Positions 1 to 8,352 of a DNA stretch of 64,000 bases are shown piece after piece; position 1 is the stretch's first letter, and each line of letters opens with the position of its first letter. Source of the DNA: Pseudocolwellia sp049933045 (GTDB taxonomy: Bacteria > Pseudomonadota > Gammaproteobacteria > Enterobacterales > Alteromonadaceae); contig NZ_CP187926.1 in assembly GCF_049933045.1 (NCBI RefSeq), positions 3,534,001-3,598,000 of the forward strand, given 5' to 3'. The notes below the pieces were generated by a model. The model saw only the letters and a program-made list of their open reading frames with translations, searched no databases and was not told the DNA's origin. Made by a program: the position numbers and the translations under genes.

Positions 1-1
1 T

Positions 2-793
2 TTTGTCGATTGGTCTTGGGGAACAGCTGGTTACATGCACTCTTCTTTCTCAACCCTATCTGCTGCATTATTTTCTGGTATTGTATTTGTTTATCTTTTT
101 TCTCATTTAAAAAAGTATGTAAGCCCAGGCATTGCGGTCGCCTTATTAATTGTCTTACATTTACTGATTAACTTACCTAAACCACCATCAATTCATCCAA
201 TCGCGGCTTTTGGTACTTATGTTTTAACGCCAATGTATTACTTTATTGCACTAGCAATATACAGCTTGGCAAATAATCGTAAATTTGTTTACTGGCCAAT
301 CTATGCCGTATTCTTTGTTCTATTTATGTACCTGCCTTACTTTGCATTTAAAGTATTGCCACCTTGGCATCAAACTGCAGCGGGTGAAACTGTTTTAGTT
401 GAATCTAAAACGGCACTAATACCTGCTCGTACTAAAAGTGAAATATTTCCAGATGAAGCAAGTTTAGCTGAAGCTAAAAAGACAGCATCATGGTGTACTC
501 AATGTCATAACGCAACAGCAAGCGAAACACATTTATTAGGTCCAAACTTAGTCAATGTATACAACCGTCAAGCTGGTACTGTAAAAGGTTATGGTCGATA
601 TTCAAAAGCTATGATAGATGCTGGCTTACGTGGCACGTTTTGGACTCGCGAAAACTTATCAGAATTTTTATTACATGGACAAGACCTTATCCCTGGCAAT
701 TTAATGAATCAGCAAACAGATTTATCTGATCCAGCGAGACGTGAGAAAGTAATCGACTTCTTAGAATACATTTCAGCTACAGAGCAGGACTAG
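2..793 (+). CDS. Membrane-anchored c-type cytochrome, 5' end outside the window
   Basis: The reading frame is open from base 2, and the first internal ATG (base 35) has no well-spaced ribosome binding site, so the true start probably lies upstream. The visible N-terminal ~115 residues form about four hydrophobic membrane segments. A soluble C-terminal cytochrome c domain follows, with one heme motif WCTQCH and a later Met (GNLMNQ) that could be the distal ligand. This suggests an electron carrier tethered on the periplasmic face of the inner membrane. The following hydrolase gene starts 2 bp after the stop, so the two are probably co-transcribed. I do not recognise the membrane domain. Confidence is high for the cytochrome domain and low for any specific complex. 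Confidence 0.7.
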   Translation, partial: FVDWSWGTAGYMHSSFSTLSAALFSGIVFVYLFSHLKKYVSPGIAVALLIVLHLLINLPKPPSIHPIAAFGTYVLTPMYYFIALAIYSLANNRKFVYWPIYAVFFVLFMYLPYFAFKVLPPWHQTAAGETVLVESKTALIPARTKSEIFPDEASLAEAKKTASWCTQCHNATASETHLLGPNLVNVYNRQAGTVKGYGRYSKAMIDAGLRGTFWTRENLSEFLLHGQDLIPGNLMNQQTDLSDPARREKVIDFLEYISATEQD

Positions 794-795
794 TT

Positions 796-2031
796 ATGAG
801 TAAAACAAAAACTGCATTTAAAGTGCTGGGCGCTACAGTCGGTGTATGCATCGTCGTAGCGGGTGCGCTTTACTTACAAGATACTCGCTTTTGGGATCGC
901 TATTACCTTATTGCTACTAATAAAGGTGTATTGCCACAATCAGGCTGGGAAGATTCAGAATATACAGTTAATGGAGGGCAACACTCTCTTTTAAGGCTAA
1001 CTAAACCTGATGAACGTACTATTTCAGCTGATGCACTTACAGATGTTATTGATTATGCAGCCGCAAGAAAATCAACATCATTATTAGTTTGGCACCGTGG
1101 TAAATTACAAACCAGAGAACATTTTCAAGACTACACACCTGAATCGCTAATTATTGGTAAAAGTATGGCGAAGATGGTTGTAAGTATTGTGATTGGTCGT
1201 GCAATAAAAGACGGATACATCGATAACTTAGATGAACCTGCTTCAAACTATATAACCGAATGGCAAGGTACTGAGAAAGCGACAATTACTATACGTAACA
1301 TGTTGCATATGGCTGCAGGGTTTGAACCTTTCTATACCTTAGATATGAGCCCATTTAGTAATTTTACTCGCTCATATCTCGCTGGTAAAAATGAAGGTGT
1401 AATGATTAATGGTTACGAGCTTATTAATGAGCCAGGCACCGTATATGACTACAGCCAAGTAGTATCGGATCTTCTTGGCTTGATCTTAGAACGTGCAACA
1501 AAACAACCTTATGGTGAGTATTTATCTCAATCGCTCATCGTTCCTTTAGAAGCGCAAGGTGGTCAAGTGATGATGAACCGCCCTGAAGGTCTAGCTCATA
1601 CAGGTTGTTGTTTATTACTTCCTTCAGAAAGCTGGTTGCGTATTGGCATAATGTTAGCTAATCAAGGTGTTGTGAATAATGTGTCTTTATTTCCTGACAA
1701 TTGGATGAAAGATTATTTAGAGCCATCTCCAGCTAACCCTGCGATGGGACTACACATTTGGTTAGGCGAACCTTACCTACCAACACGTTCATGGACTGAA
1801 GTAGGAACACCTACAAAGTTTGGTGTTATTCATAGCGAACCCTACTTAGCTTCTGACTTATTCTTGTTTGATGGCAGTGGTAACCAAGTGGTTTATATCA
1901 TACCTTCGCTAGAGTTGGTGATTGTACGTACCGGTGGCTTCTCTTGGGCTCCAGGTAAAGAGTGGGATAATTCATATATACCCAATACAATCATTAGAGG
2001 TATATTAGAAAAGCAAGATACTGAAGGTTAA
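796..2031 (+). CDS. Serine hydrolase of the beta-lactamase / 6-aminohexanoate-dimer hydrolase family
   Basis: 411 residues, with an N-terminal hydrophobic anchor (about residues 8-26) that would place the enzyme at the periplasmic face. The sequence GKSMAKM contains the SxxK motif of class C beta-lactamase-like enzymes (Ser nucleophile, Lys base), and YDYSQ downstream fits the second catalytic motif with Tyr. Family members hydrolyse amide or ester bonds, and many are not antibiotic resistance enzymes. The overall layout resembles NylB-type esterases/amidases. It starts 2 bp after the cytochrome gene and ends before a strong hairpin terminator. The substrate cannot be inferred. True beta-lactamase activity looks unlikely because the YxN motif is altered. 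Confidence 0.75.
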   Translation: MSKTKTAFKVLGATVGVCIVVAGALYLQDTRFWDRYYLIATNKGVLPQSGWEDSEYTVNGGQHSLLRLTKPDERTISADALTDVIDYAAARKSTSLLVWHRGKLQTREHFQDYTPESLIIGKSMAKMVVSIVIGRAIKDGYIDNLDEPASNYITEWQGTEKATITIRNMLHMAAGFEPFYTLDMSPFSNFTRSYLAGKNEGVMINGYELINEPGTVYDYSQVVSDLLGLILERATKQPYGEYLSQSLIVPLEAQGGQVMMNRPEGLAHTGCCLLLPSESWLRIGIMLANQGVVNNVSLFPDNWMKDYLEPSPANPAMGLHIWLGEPYLPTRSWTEVGTPTKFGVIHSEPYLASDLFLFDGSGNQVVYIIPSLELVIVRTGGFSWAPGKEWDNSYIPNTIIRGILEKQDTEG

Positions 2032-2120
2032 ACTCTCCTATTAATTGCGAATAATCTAACCTTAATACTTTGTTCTCTAGGTTCAGACCTTAATAAACAG
2101 TAGTTATTGAAATAATAAAA

Positions 2121-2153
2121 AGCCCTTGTTGAATATCAACAAGGGCTTTTTTA
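2121..2153 (+). terminator. Rho-independent terminator, probably bidirectional
   Basis: A perfect 12-bp stem (AGCCCTTGTTGA / TCAACAAGGGCT) with a 3-nt loop is followed by a T-rich tract and preceded by an A-rich tract. It sits between the convergent hydrolase and TonB-receptor genes, so it can serve both strands. Confidence 0.9.
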
Positions 2154-2226
2154 TTTAACCTGATTACGTTTTGAGATAAGAAGAGTAAATATTATGCTCA
2201 CTCTACTTTAATCAAATTACGTATCA

Positions 2227-4299
2227 TTAGAACGATGTTTTAACTTCAAATCTAGCTGTTGCACCATCACCAATCGTTACGTTACTAATACCGCCACCCG
2301 CTAGGTAATCTTCGTCAAATAAATTTTCAATATTTAGACGTAAATCAACATTTTTGCCCATAAATTTAGTTTTATAAGCAGCGCCTACATCTACTCGGCT
2401 ATATGCACCTTTCTTAACAGTATTAGCACTATCAGCAAAGCGTGTGCCTTGGTAAAAAATACCAGCATTTAATGCTAATTGCTCAGTTAACTCGTAACGT
2501 GACCATATAGAAGCTGACCATTTTGGCGCATCAACAGGCGTATTACCTTCAAAGCTTTTATCTTCTTCAAATTTAGCATCTAAATACATAACTGAAGACA
2601 TAACAAACCACTTATCAGTTACTGCACCTTGGGCAGAAAGTTCGATACCTTTATGTACCTGTAAACCTGACTGAGTTGTTACTGATGTAAATTCTGAGCT
2701 ATCAAGTAGGTTCTCACTGATAAGCGTACCACTTTTCTCAATATCAAAAATGGCTGTGTTGATCAGTAAACGATCTGATACTTTCCATTTCGCACCAATT
2801 TCAACTTGCTTAGATGAAACCGCATCGATTTCCATACCAAAGTTTTGATCAAGTTCATCATTAATTGTTTCACTTGATTGTGGCTCAAATCCTTCTGAGT
2901 AATTAACATATATAGTGCTGTTTTCATCTGGATGAAATAACACACCCACTTTAGGTAATAATGATTGGTTGTCAGCACCTTCTTTATTTTGCTTATCGTA
3001 ACGACCGCCAATAGCAACTTGCCAATGATCATTAAAGGTAATCAAATCTTGAAAATAAATACCATAGTAATCGTATTCAGTTTCACTCACCGTTAGGTCT
3101 CTATTGTAGTCAAGATCAGGTCTTGATGGCTCAGTTTGACCTGGAGTGAAAGTTATTGAATCACCTCTTTCAATTAACTGACCGTAGTAATAATCAAGGC
3201 TGTTAGCTCCAACTAAAATATTGTGTTCAACACCAGCAAAAGATACTTCACCATTAATATCGATGAAAGCTGTTTTGAATTTCCAGTCGTCATGACGATC
3301 ATACGGGTTTGAAGTATAGCTATCACCAGTACTGTAACTAGGGTTTGACTCGAAACGTTGACGTTCAAAATCTTGTTCGTTATAACCGACTTTAACTTCC
3401 CATTCAGGGTTCACAAAATAAGTTAATTTAACACCTTTGTTCTCAACAGTTATGTCTGTAAATGCCCAAGAGAAATCGTTGATGGTATGTTCGTTACTGA
3501 TCACATCGCCATCAGTATTTAACCAAGCACCTGTATCTAAACCTGCTTTATCGTTGGTTCTATCGTAGTAAGCATTAATAATAAAATTATCACTAAGTTT
3601 ATGTTCAACCACTAATGAACCTAAAAAGCGATCACGTTCACGTTCTTCACCGTTATGGTATTCACGTTCAAAGTCGACATCTTGCTTAACTAAAACTGCT
3701 CGGTAATTAGTGTCAGCAAAAATTTCACCTGCTGCATCTAACATAAAACGAGTTGAGCCGTTTTGATCAACGTCTGCACTCACTTCTAATAATGGAGTAG
3801 CCGTTGGTTGCTTAGTTACCATGTTAATCAAACCGCCTGGAGCAGATTGACCATATAGAATACTTGATGGACCTTTGATCACTTCAACACGAGATAAAGT
3901 TTCAATAGGTTGTTGATAGTGAGACCAATGCTGATGTCCGTCTCTTAGGTAACCTGTGCCTGAACTTAACTCAAATCCTCTAGAACTAAAAACTTCGCGG
4001 TTTCTTTGTTTAGAACCTGGAGATAAACTCGCATCATTATTTAGCACTTCGCCTAACGTAGTAGCTAATTGTTCATCAATAATTGTTTCTGGAATGACGG
4101 TAACGGATTGTGAAGTTTCTAATAAAGAAACATTTGCACGCATCGCACCTGAAGCGTTTTCAACTTGGTAGTTATTAAAATAGGTTCCTTTTACCTTAAT
4201 TACTTCAATATCTTTTTCATTATTGTCTTTTATTTCAGCTGCACTCGACAGTGAAAAAAGCGCAAGATTAACACTAATAAAAACATGACTTAACTTCAT
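2227..4299 (-). CDS. TonB-dependent outer-membrane receptor, siderophore type
   Basis: About 690 residues: signal peptide, plug domain (about 35-160) and a C-terminal beta-barrel ending in Phe, as is typical for outer-membrane proteins. The plug has the usual elements (QSVTVIPE, VEVIKGPSSILYGQ, PGGLINMVTK) of ferric-siderophore receptors in the FhuA/FpvA group. It would import an iron chelate using TonB energy. I placed the start at the second ATG (4299), because it has a GGAA ribosome binding site 5-6 bases upstream, while the ATG at 4314 has none. A Fur-like palindrome lies ~60 bp upstream, so iron repression is likely. The exact siderophore is unknown. Confidence 0.9.
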   Translation of the reverse strand: MKLSHVFISVNLALFSLSSAAEIKDNNEKDIEVIKVKGTYFNNYQVENASGAMRANVSLLETSQSVTVIPETIIDEQLATTLGEVLNNDASLSPGSKQRNREVFSSRGFELSSGTGYLRDGHQHWSHYQQPIETLSRVEVIKGPSSILYGQSAPGGLINMVTKQPTATPLLEVSADVDQNGSTRFMLDAAGEIFADTNYRAVLVKQDVDFEREYHNGEERERDRFLGSLVVEHKLSDNFIINAYYDRTNDKAGLDTGAWLNTDGDVISNEHTINDFSWAFTDITVENKGVKLTYFVNPEWEVKVGYNEQDFERQRFESNPSYSTGDSYTSNPYDRHDDWKFKTAFIDINGEVSFAGVEHNILVGANSLDYYYGQLIERGDSITFTPGQTEPSRPDLDYNRDLTVSETEYDYYGIYFQDLITFNDHWQVAIGGRYDKQNKEGADNQSLLPKVGVLFHPDENSTIYVNYSEGFEPQSSETINDELDQNFGMEIDAVSSKQVEIGAKWKVSDRLLINTAIFDIEKSGTLISENLLDSSEFTSVTTQSGLQVHKGIELSAQGAVTDKWFVMSSVMYLDAKFEEDKSFEGNTPVDAPKWSASIWSRYELTEQLALNAGIFYQGTRFADSANTVKKGAYSRVDVGAAYKTKFMGKNVDLRLNIENLFDEDYLAGGGISNVTIGDGATARFEVKTSF

Positions 4300-4359
4300 T
4301 ACAATTCCATTCATTCGTTCAATTATTTTTAAGTGCGGGAATCATAACACAAACACGAA

Positions 4360-4374
4360 TGATATCAATTACCA
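4360..4374 (-). promoter_or_regulatory. Putative Fur box upstream of the TonB receptor
   Basis: On the minus strand TGGTAATTGATATCA matches the Fur 7-1-7 palindrome TGATAAT-N-ATTATCA at 12 of 15 positions including the free centre. Its place just upstream of an iron-chelate receptor supports the reading. Confidence 0.65.
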
Positions 4375-4528
4375 TTTGAATGGTTATTTGTAATAATAGA
4401 AATGTGTGCTACTGGTAGGTTTTTTACAACAAAAAAATCCCATCAAGATAAATTTACTTTATGTATTTACTTAAAAATGAAGAGATACTCAACGCCTGAA
4501 GACATAAGCCAAGCTAAAACACCGCAAT

Positions 4529-5068
4529 TTACGACAACAGTAAGCCAATAACGTTTCTAAATTCTTTTTTCTGTGATTTATGACGTAAAACTTGTTGTGC
4601 AAGTGCAGCACCTGGCCAGCCACCAAGTAAGGCAATAAGATGCAGAGTACTTTCTTTGATCCGCCATGCGCCCTGCTGTGCCCTTGATTTATCTAATGCA
4701 TAAGCAATAAATGAAACCACACTGGTCACCATATAAAACACAAGTAAGTGTTGAGGAATCTTACCTTGAATAAAGGCGATAGATAAAAAAGCGAGAAAAG
4801 TACAAGATAAATAAATCGAAAATAAATTAAATTGCTTACCATTTTTAGGTTTCATTTTTTCACCCGTAAAGTAAGCGTTATCGGCACAATAACGTTCTTG
4901 CCTGTCTTTAGTAATAGAAAACGTAATAACGTCATTAATTTGAGGTACGCGCTGTTTATTTGAGAATGCATTTTTACGAATAAAAATATGTTCTCCTCCT
5001 CCATGAGGTAAGATAAAACCAAAAGCTTTGGTTTCATCCCACTTAATCAACTTCCCTTTGAGTAGCAT
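4529..5068 (-). CDS. Cold-shock-domain / DUF1294 membrane protein
   Basis: 179 residues. The N-terminal ~65 residues resemble a cold-shock (OB-fold) nucleic-acid-binding domain: GKLIKWDETKAFGFILPH is the RNP1-like strand pair, followed by HIFIRKNAF. The C-terminal ~90 residues have hydrophobic helices and the DUF1294 signature (YALDKSRAQ, LLGGWPGAALAQ). This CSD+DUF1294 fusion is a recognised architecture of unknown function. A role in RNA binding at the membrane is plausible but not shown. It is transcribed on its own from the preceding AT-rich intergenic region. Confidence 0.85.
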   Translation of the reverse strand: MLLKGKLIKWDETKAFGFILPHGGGEHIFIRKNAFSNKQRVPQINDVITFSITKDRQERYCADNAYFTGEKMKPKNGKQFNLFSIYLSCTFLAFLSIAFIQGKIPQHLLVFYMVTSVVSFIAYALDKSRAQQGAWRIKESTLHLIALLGGWPGAALAQQVLRHKSQKKEFRNVIGLLLS

Positions 5069-5381
5069 TTAATAATCCTTTATTTATATTTAACCTGAGT
5101 TCTAGTTATTTAATTCAATTTAAATATTAGGGCATAATCCATATTTAGCCATATTTAAAATAACAATCCTAATAAAACTTTATTTAACCTGAACTCGGTT
5201 TAATATATTTTTAATTCATTGAAATTATTACTAATAAAATCAACTTAGACTCTAGCTTGATAGTTTTTCTTTCTTCAAGGAAAATTTCGCGTCAATAGCT
5301 AGCCTATTGCAAGTAAATTTAACGATGAAGCAACTAAAAGTAGCTGTTAGAGAAGCATATATTAAGCTGAGCTCAGGTTAT
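5069..5381. other. Intergenic region with a repeated short motif
   Basis: No gene is seen in these 313 bp. Three similar words occur: TTTAACCTGAGTTC (from about 5089), TTTAACCTGAACTC (from about 5183), and an inverted variant overlapping the SIMPL gene end (about 5368-5384). They might be regulator sites for the gene at 4529-5068 or parts of small repeats. Confidence 0.35.
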
Positions 5382-6089
5382 TTAATCAATAAGGTATACC
5401 GCATAAATAGACTGAACAACATCTATCGAACCAGGTTCAAAAGCACCATTAACGATATTTGCTGGAGCTGAATCTCGCATCATACTCACCTTAGCCATAC
5501 TTGAATATGCTGCTTCGCCACGTATAGCTTCTGCAGATGCACGATAAAGTTGACCTAGATTTACTTCAAAACCTTTTGCTAGTTCTTTCGCTGATCGCTT
5601 AGCGTCAGCTATAGCAAGTAATGCAGCTTTTTTACTTAACTCTTCAATATTAGACGCCATTAATTTAACGCCTTGCATTTCGGTAATACCCACATTAACT
5701 AAACTCTGAACTAAATGAGAATAACGACTTAAATCTTTAAGATATAATTGCACTGAGCGTGTCACTTTATGACCGATAAAAACTTGCTTACGCGTAATAT
5801 TGTCGTATTGAGTTTCGCGTTGAATATATAGCTCAGACGCTGATATATCTTTTGTATCAAGTTTATAATCTTTCGCTATTTTGATCACAGCGGCAGACAA
5901 TGTGTCCGCTTCTTTTTTAGCGGCTACAAGATCTTTATTACGTGTAACAATTGAAAACGATACTTGAGCCGTATCAGGTACTACCGTTATTTTACCTGTA
6001 CCTTTTACATAAAAATGTGGAACATCGGGTAGTGATGCCGCAGCAGTAAAAAAACTCATACATCCTAGCATTGCGATTAAATACTTCAT
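5382..6089 (-). CDS. SIMPL-domain (DUF541) exported protein
   Basis: 235 residues with an N-terminal signal peptide ending near residue 18. The rest is a SIMPL/DUF541 domain: the opening VKGTGKITVVPDTAQVSF is characteristic, and the total length is typical. Relatives are periplasmic or outer-membrane-associated proteins (such as YggE) linked to oxidative and envelope stress, with no defined enzymatic activity. It lies 53 bp after the TonB-domain gene on the same strand, so it may be the last gene of the sigma-factor operon. Confidence 0.85.
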   Translation of the reverse strand: MKYLIAMLGCMSFFTAAASLPDVPHFYVKGTGKITVVPDTAQVSFSIVTRNKDLVAAKKEADTLSAAVIKIAKDYKLDTKDISASELYIQRETQYDNITRKQVFIGHKVTRSVQLYLKDLSRYSHLVQSLVNVGITEMQGVKLMASNIEELSKKAALLAIADAKRSAKELAKGFEVNLGQLYRASAEAIRGEAAYSSMAKVSMMRDSAPANIVNGAFEPGSIDVVQSIYAVYLID

Positions 6090-6142
6090 TATATTTTCCT
6101 TAATTAACGTTGCGTAAAGTAATCTCGACAGATCAAAAGACT

Positions 6143-6883
6143 CTAGTCATTAAATTTAAATTCTACCTGTAGCTCTTCGTTGGCTTGTTGATTTCCCTCC
6201 TTAACTGTCGGTTGAGGATATCGCCATTGAGACAAGGCTTTTTTCGCCGACTTTTCTAAATCTCTTGGTACATTACTTTGTATTATTTTAATGTTTTTTA
6301 CCTTACCTTCCTTAGTTATATTGTAAGCAAGTTTTACTCTTCCACCTTGATGGGTAGTTAACACTCGATTAAGTGAAGGCATTACTTTAAAGGTAGGCTG
6401 AATAACTTCATGTTCTAAAGCATTAGGAATAAGAGCAATCTTACTCACTTTACTGCTATCTAAAGTAATAGCTTTTGCCGGTTGTGGTTTAACTTGAATC
6501 GCCGCATTTAAGTCGAAACTTCTTTCAGGCTGTTGTTCAAGAATTTGCTTTTCTTTAAGCGCCTTATGTTCCCGTTTCATATTGATTGCTTGATTGTCTT
6601 TATCAAAGCGTTCCAATTCAATCGTATCAACAAATACCATAGCCGTAACATCTTGTTTTGTGGCTTGATCAGGTAAGTAGGCAAAGTGATTAATAACCGC
6701 AAAAATACCAAATGAGGCTACGCCACCTAAAGTTAATATAGAAAACATCTCTTTCATTCTCAACTTTGGTTTTATAGGCTTTTCAGTAAAGTTTATTTTA
6801 GGTGCATGTATCGTATTTTTTCGCTGCGAATAAAGAGCATCGATATCTTTATCAAACTGATCGCGACCCTTTTCAGTACTCAT
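6143..6883 (-). CDS. Single-pass membrane protein with TonB C-terminal domain, paired with an ECF sigma factor
   Basis: 246 residues. A charged cytoplasmic N-terminus (1-45) is followed by one membrane helix (about 46-68), a linker, and a C-terminal TonB-like domain (about 165-246; RVKLAYNITKEGKVKNIKI and SQWRYPQP are typical). The gene overlaps the sigma factor gene by 4 bp (ATGA), so the two are translationally coupled. By position it could be an anti-sigma factor whose N-terminal tail holds the sigma factor, with the TonB-type domain sensing a periplasmic or outer-membrane partner. That role is inference. It could instead be a plain energy transducer, but it has no proline-rich spacer like the neighbouring TonB. 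Confidence 0.7.
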   Translation of the reverse strand: MSTEKGRDQFDKDIDALYSQRKNTIHAPKINFTEKPIKPKLRMKEMFSILTLGGVASFGIFAVINHFAYLPDQATKQDVTAMVFVDTIELERFDKDNQAINMKREHKALKEKQILEQQPERSFDLNAAIQVKPQPAKAITLDSSKVSKIALIPNALEHEVIQPTFKVMPSLNRVLTTHQGGRVKLAYNITKEGKVKNIKIIQSNVPRDLEKSAKKALSQWRYPQPTVKEGNQQANEELQVEFKFND

Positions 6884-7473
6884 GATTTAGCTCCAACTTT
6901 ACTTTTAATATGATTTCTTGCGTAACGTAAACGACTTTTAATAGTTTCTTGGGATTCGTGAGTCAGCTCGGCTATTTGCATTAACGAAAAGCCCTCTTGT
7001 TGAAAAATGAAAGCTTCCCTTTGTAAAAAGGGTAAGTCTAATAATGCTTGATTAAACAGATTGATTTGCGTGTCTTTTTCGATAGCTTGCTCAAGATTAT
7101 GAGAATGAGACAGCTGATCGTCAAATTCTATATGTTGCCATTTATTTTGTTTTCTTAATTCATCTATTAACGTATGTCTTGCAATAGTAAACAACCAACT
7201 TTTGATATGAGTAGGAGTCATCTGACTTTGGCTATTCATAACCTTAAGCCAGACTGTTTGTACAACATCTTCAGCCGTTGCTTTATCAGACTGACTTAAT
7301 AAATAGTGATACAAGCTCCCATTAAATGCTTCAACTAAAAGCGTTAAATAGTGTTTTTTCCCCGTAGCAATATATTGCGCCATCACCTCTTCAGGACTGG
7401 CGTTGCTTGTTACGTGAGAAAGGCTAACTTGAGCAGTGCTCAGCCAGCCTTTAATTTTTGACTGTAAATTCAA
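6880..7473 (-). CDS. ECF-type RNA polymerase sigma factor
   Basis: 197 residues with the two conserved parts of sigma-70 ECF factors. Region 2 (about 45-115) contains ATAEDVVQTVWLKVM and SWLFTIARHTLIDELRKQ; region 4 (about 140-190) contains LPFLQREAFIFQQEGFSLMQ and a helix-turn-helix (ESQETIKSRLRYARNHI). It overlaps the TonB-domain membrane protein by 4 bp and follows a TonB gene by 53 bp. That context suggests it responds to an envelope or uptake signal. Its target promoters cannot be read from this window. Confidence 0.92.
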   Translation of the reverse strand: MNLQSKIKGWLSTAQVSLSHVTSNASPEEVMAQYIATGKKHYLTLLVEAFNGSLYHYLLSQSDKATAEDVVQTVWLKVMNSQSQMTPTHIKSWLFTIARHTLIDELRKQNKWQHIEFDDQLSHSHNLEQAIEKDTQINLFNQALLDLPFLQREAFIFQQEGFSLMQIAELTHESQETIKSRLRYARNHIKSKVGAKS

Positions 7474-7526
7474 ATAATTACCGTCATTATTTTTATATTG
7501 ATATCAGTTACCTTCAAATCATTACC

Positions 7527-8129
7527 TTATATTTGCTGATCCATATTGAAATCTAATTGTACTGTTTGGTTTATTTGATTAACAAACTCACCATTCATCG
7601 ACTTGGCTTTATATTTCCACTTTTTCAGGGCTTGTTTAGCTGCACGATCAAACATACGTTTTGGATTTGAATCAAGTACAGATATATTAATCACTTCGCC
7701 TAAGGTATTTATATCAAATGCTAACTGAACCCAACCTTCAATACCATCACGCGCTGCCGCAATAGGATATTTAGGACTAATACGCACAATAGGTCGAGCA
7801 TCATGATCTGGCGCTATAGGTATTTCCCCTATTGTACTGGTATTCGTTGGGGGTTTAATGTGAATAACGCCACCTACAGCAACACCTGGACCTTTATCAA
7901 TAGCCGTAATAAGTTTTGGCATCGGTTTAGGTGCTATAGGCGGTTCTGGTAATTTTTTTACTTTAACTCTTGGTGGTGTGTCGGGTTTGTTCTGGTTTAC
8001 TTCAACAAAAACAGGTGGTAAAGATTCTGTAATTCTGACCTCATCACTACTCACTAAATACGCCATAAAAATAAATAAGCTAAAGGTTACGATACTAGCT
8101 GCCGATATTATACTGAATGCTTTTTTCAT
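7527..8129 (-). CDS. tonB: TonB energy transducer
   Basis: 200 residues: an N-terminal membrane anchor (about 8-28), a short proline/lysine-rich spacer (VKKLPEPPIAPKPMPK), and a C-terminal TonB domain (about 115-200) with SPKYPIAAARDGIEGWVQL and ALKKWKYKA. It would transmit proton-motive-force energy to outer-membrane receptors such as the one at 2.2-4.3 kb. ExbB and ExbD are not in the window, so it must use ones encoded elsewhere. It is the first gene of the minus-strand run that continues into the ECF sigma factor. Confidence 0.88.
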   Translation of the reverse strand: MKKAFSIISAASIVTFSLFIFMAYLVSSDEVRITESLPPVFVEVNQNKPDTPPRVKVKKLPEPPIAPKPMPKLITAIDKGPGVAVGGVIHIKPPTNTSTIGEIPIAPDHDARPIVRISPKYPIAAARDGIEGWVQLAFDINTLGEVINISVLDSNPKRMFDRAAKQALKKWKYKAKSMNGEFVNQINQTVQLDFNMDQQI

Positions 8130-8199
8130 TTTGATTCCTCTGTTTATCTTTAATTAATAAAGAGGTGCGATCACACGGATTTTGTATTTTTAACAACAT

Positions 8200-8214
8200 G
8201 TTCTTTAATAGAAC
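8200..8214. promoter_or_regulatory. Short palindrome in the tonB/chemoreceptor divergent promoter region
   Basis: GTTCTTTAATAGAAC is a perfect 5-5-5 inverted repeat in the 223-bp divergent intergenic region. It may be an operator, but I cannot name the regulator. Confidence 0.3.
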
Positions 8215-8352
8215 GAAGAGAAAAGGAAAAAGGGGTTAATTATTTATTTAAATAATTATCTTTAGAACATTAAGTGCTAACATCACACCCTTACTTTCGA
8301 TATAACAACGACTTAAACAGGCTTGAACGTGCCTCATTAGGATAAAAATAAG

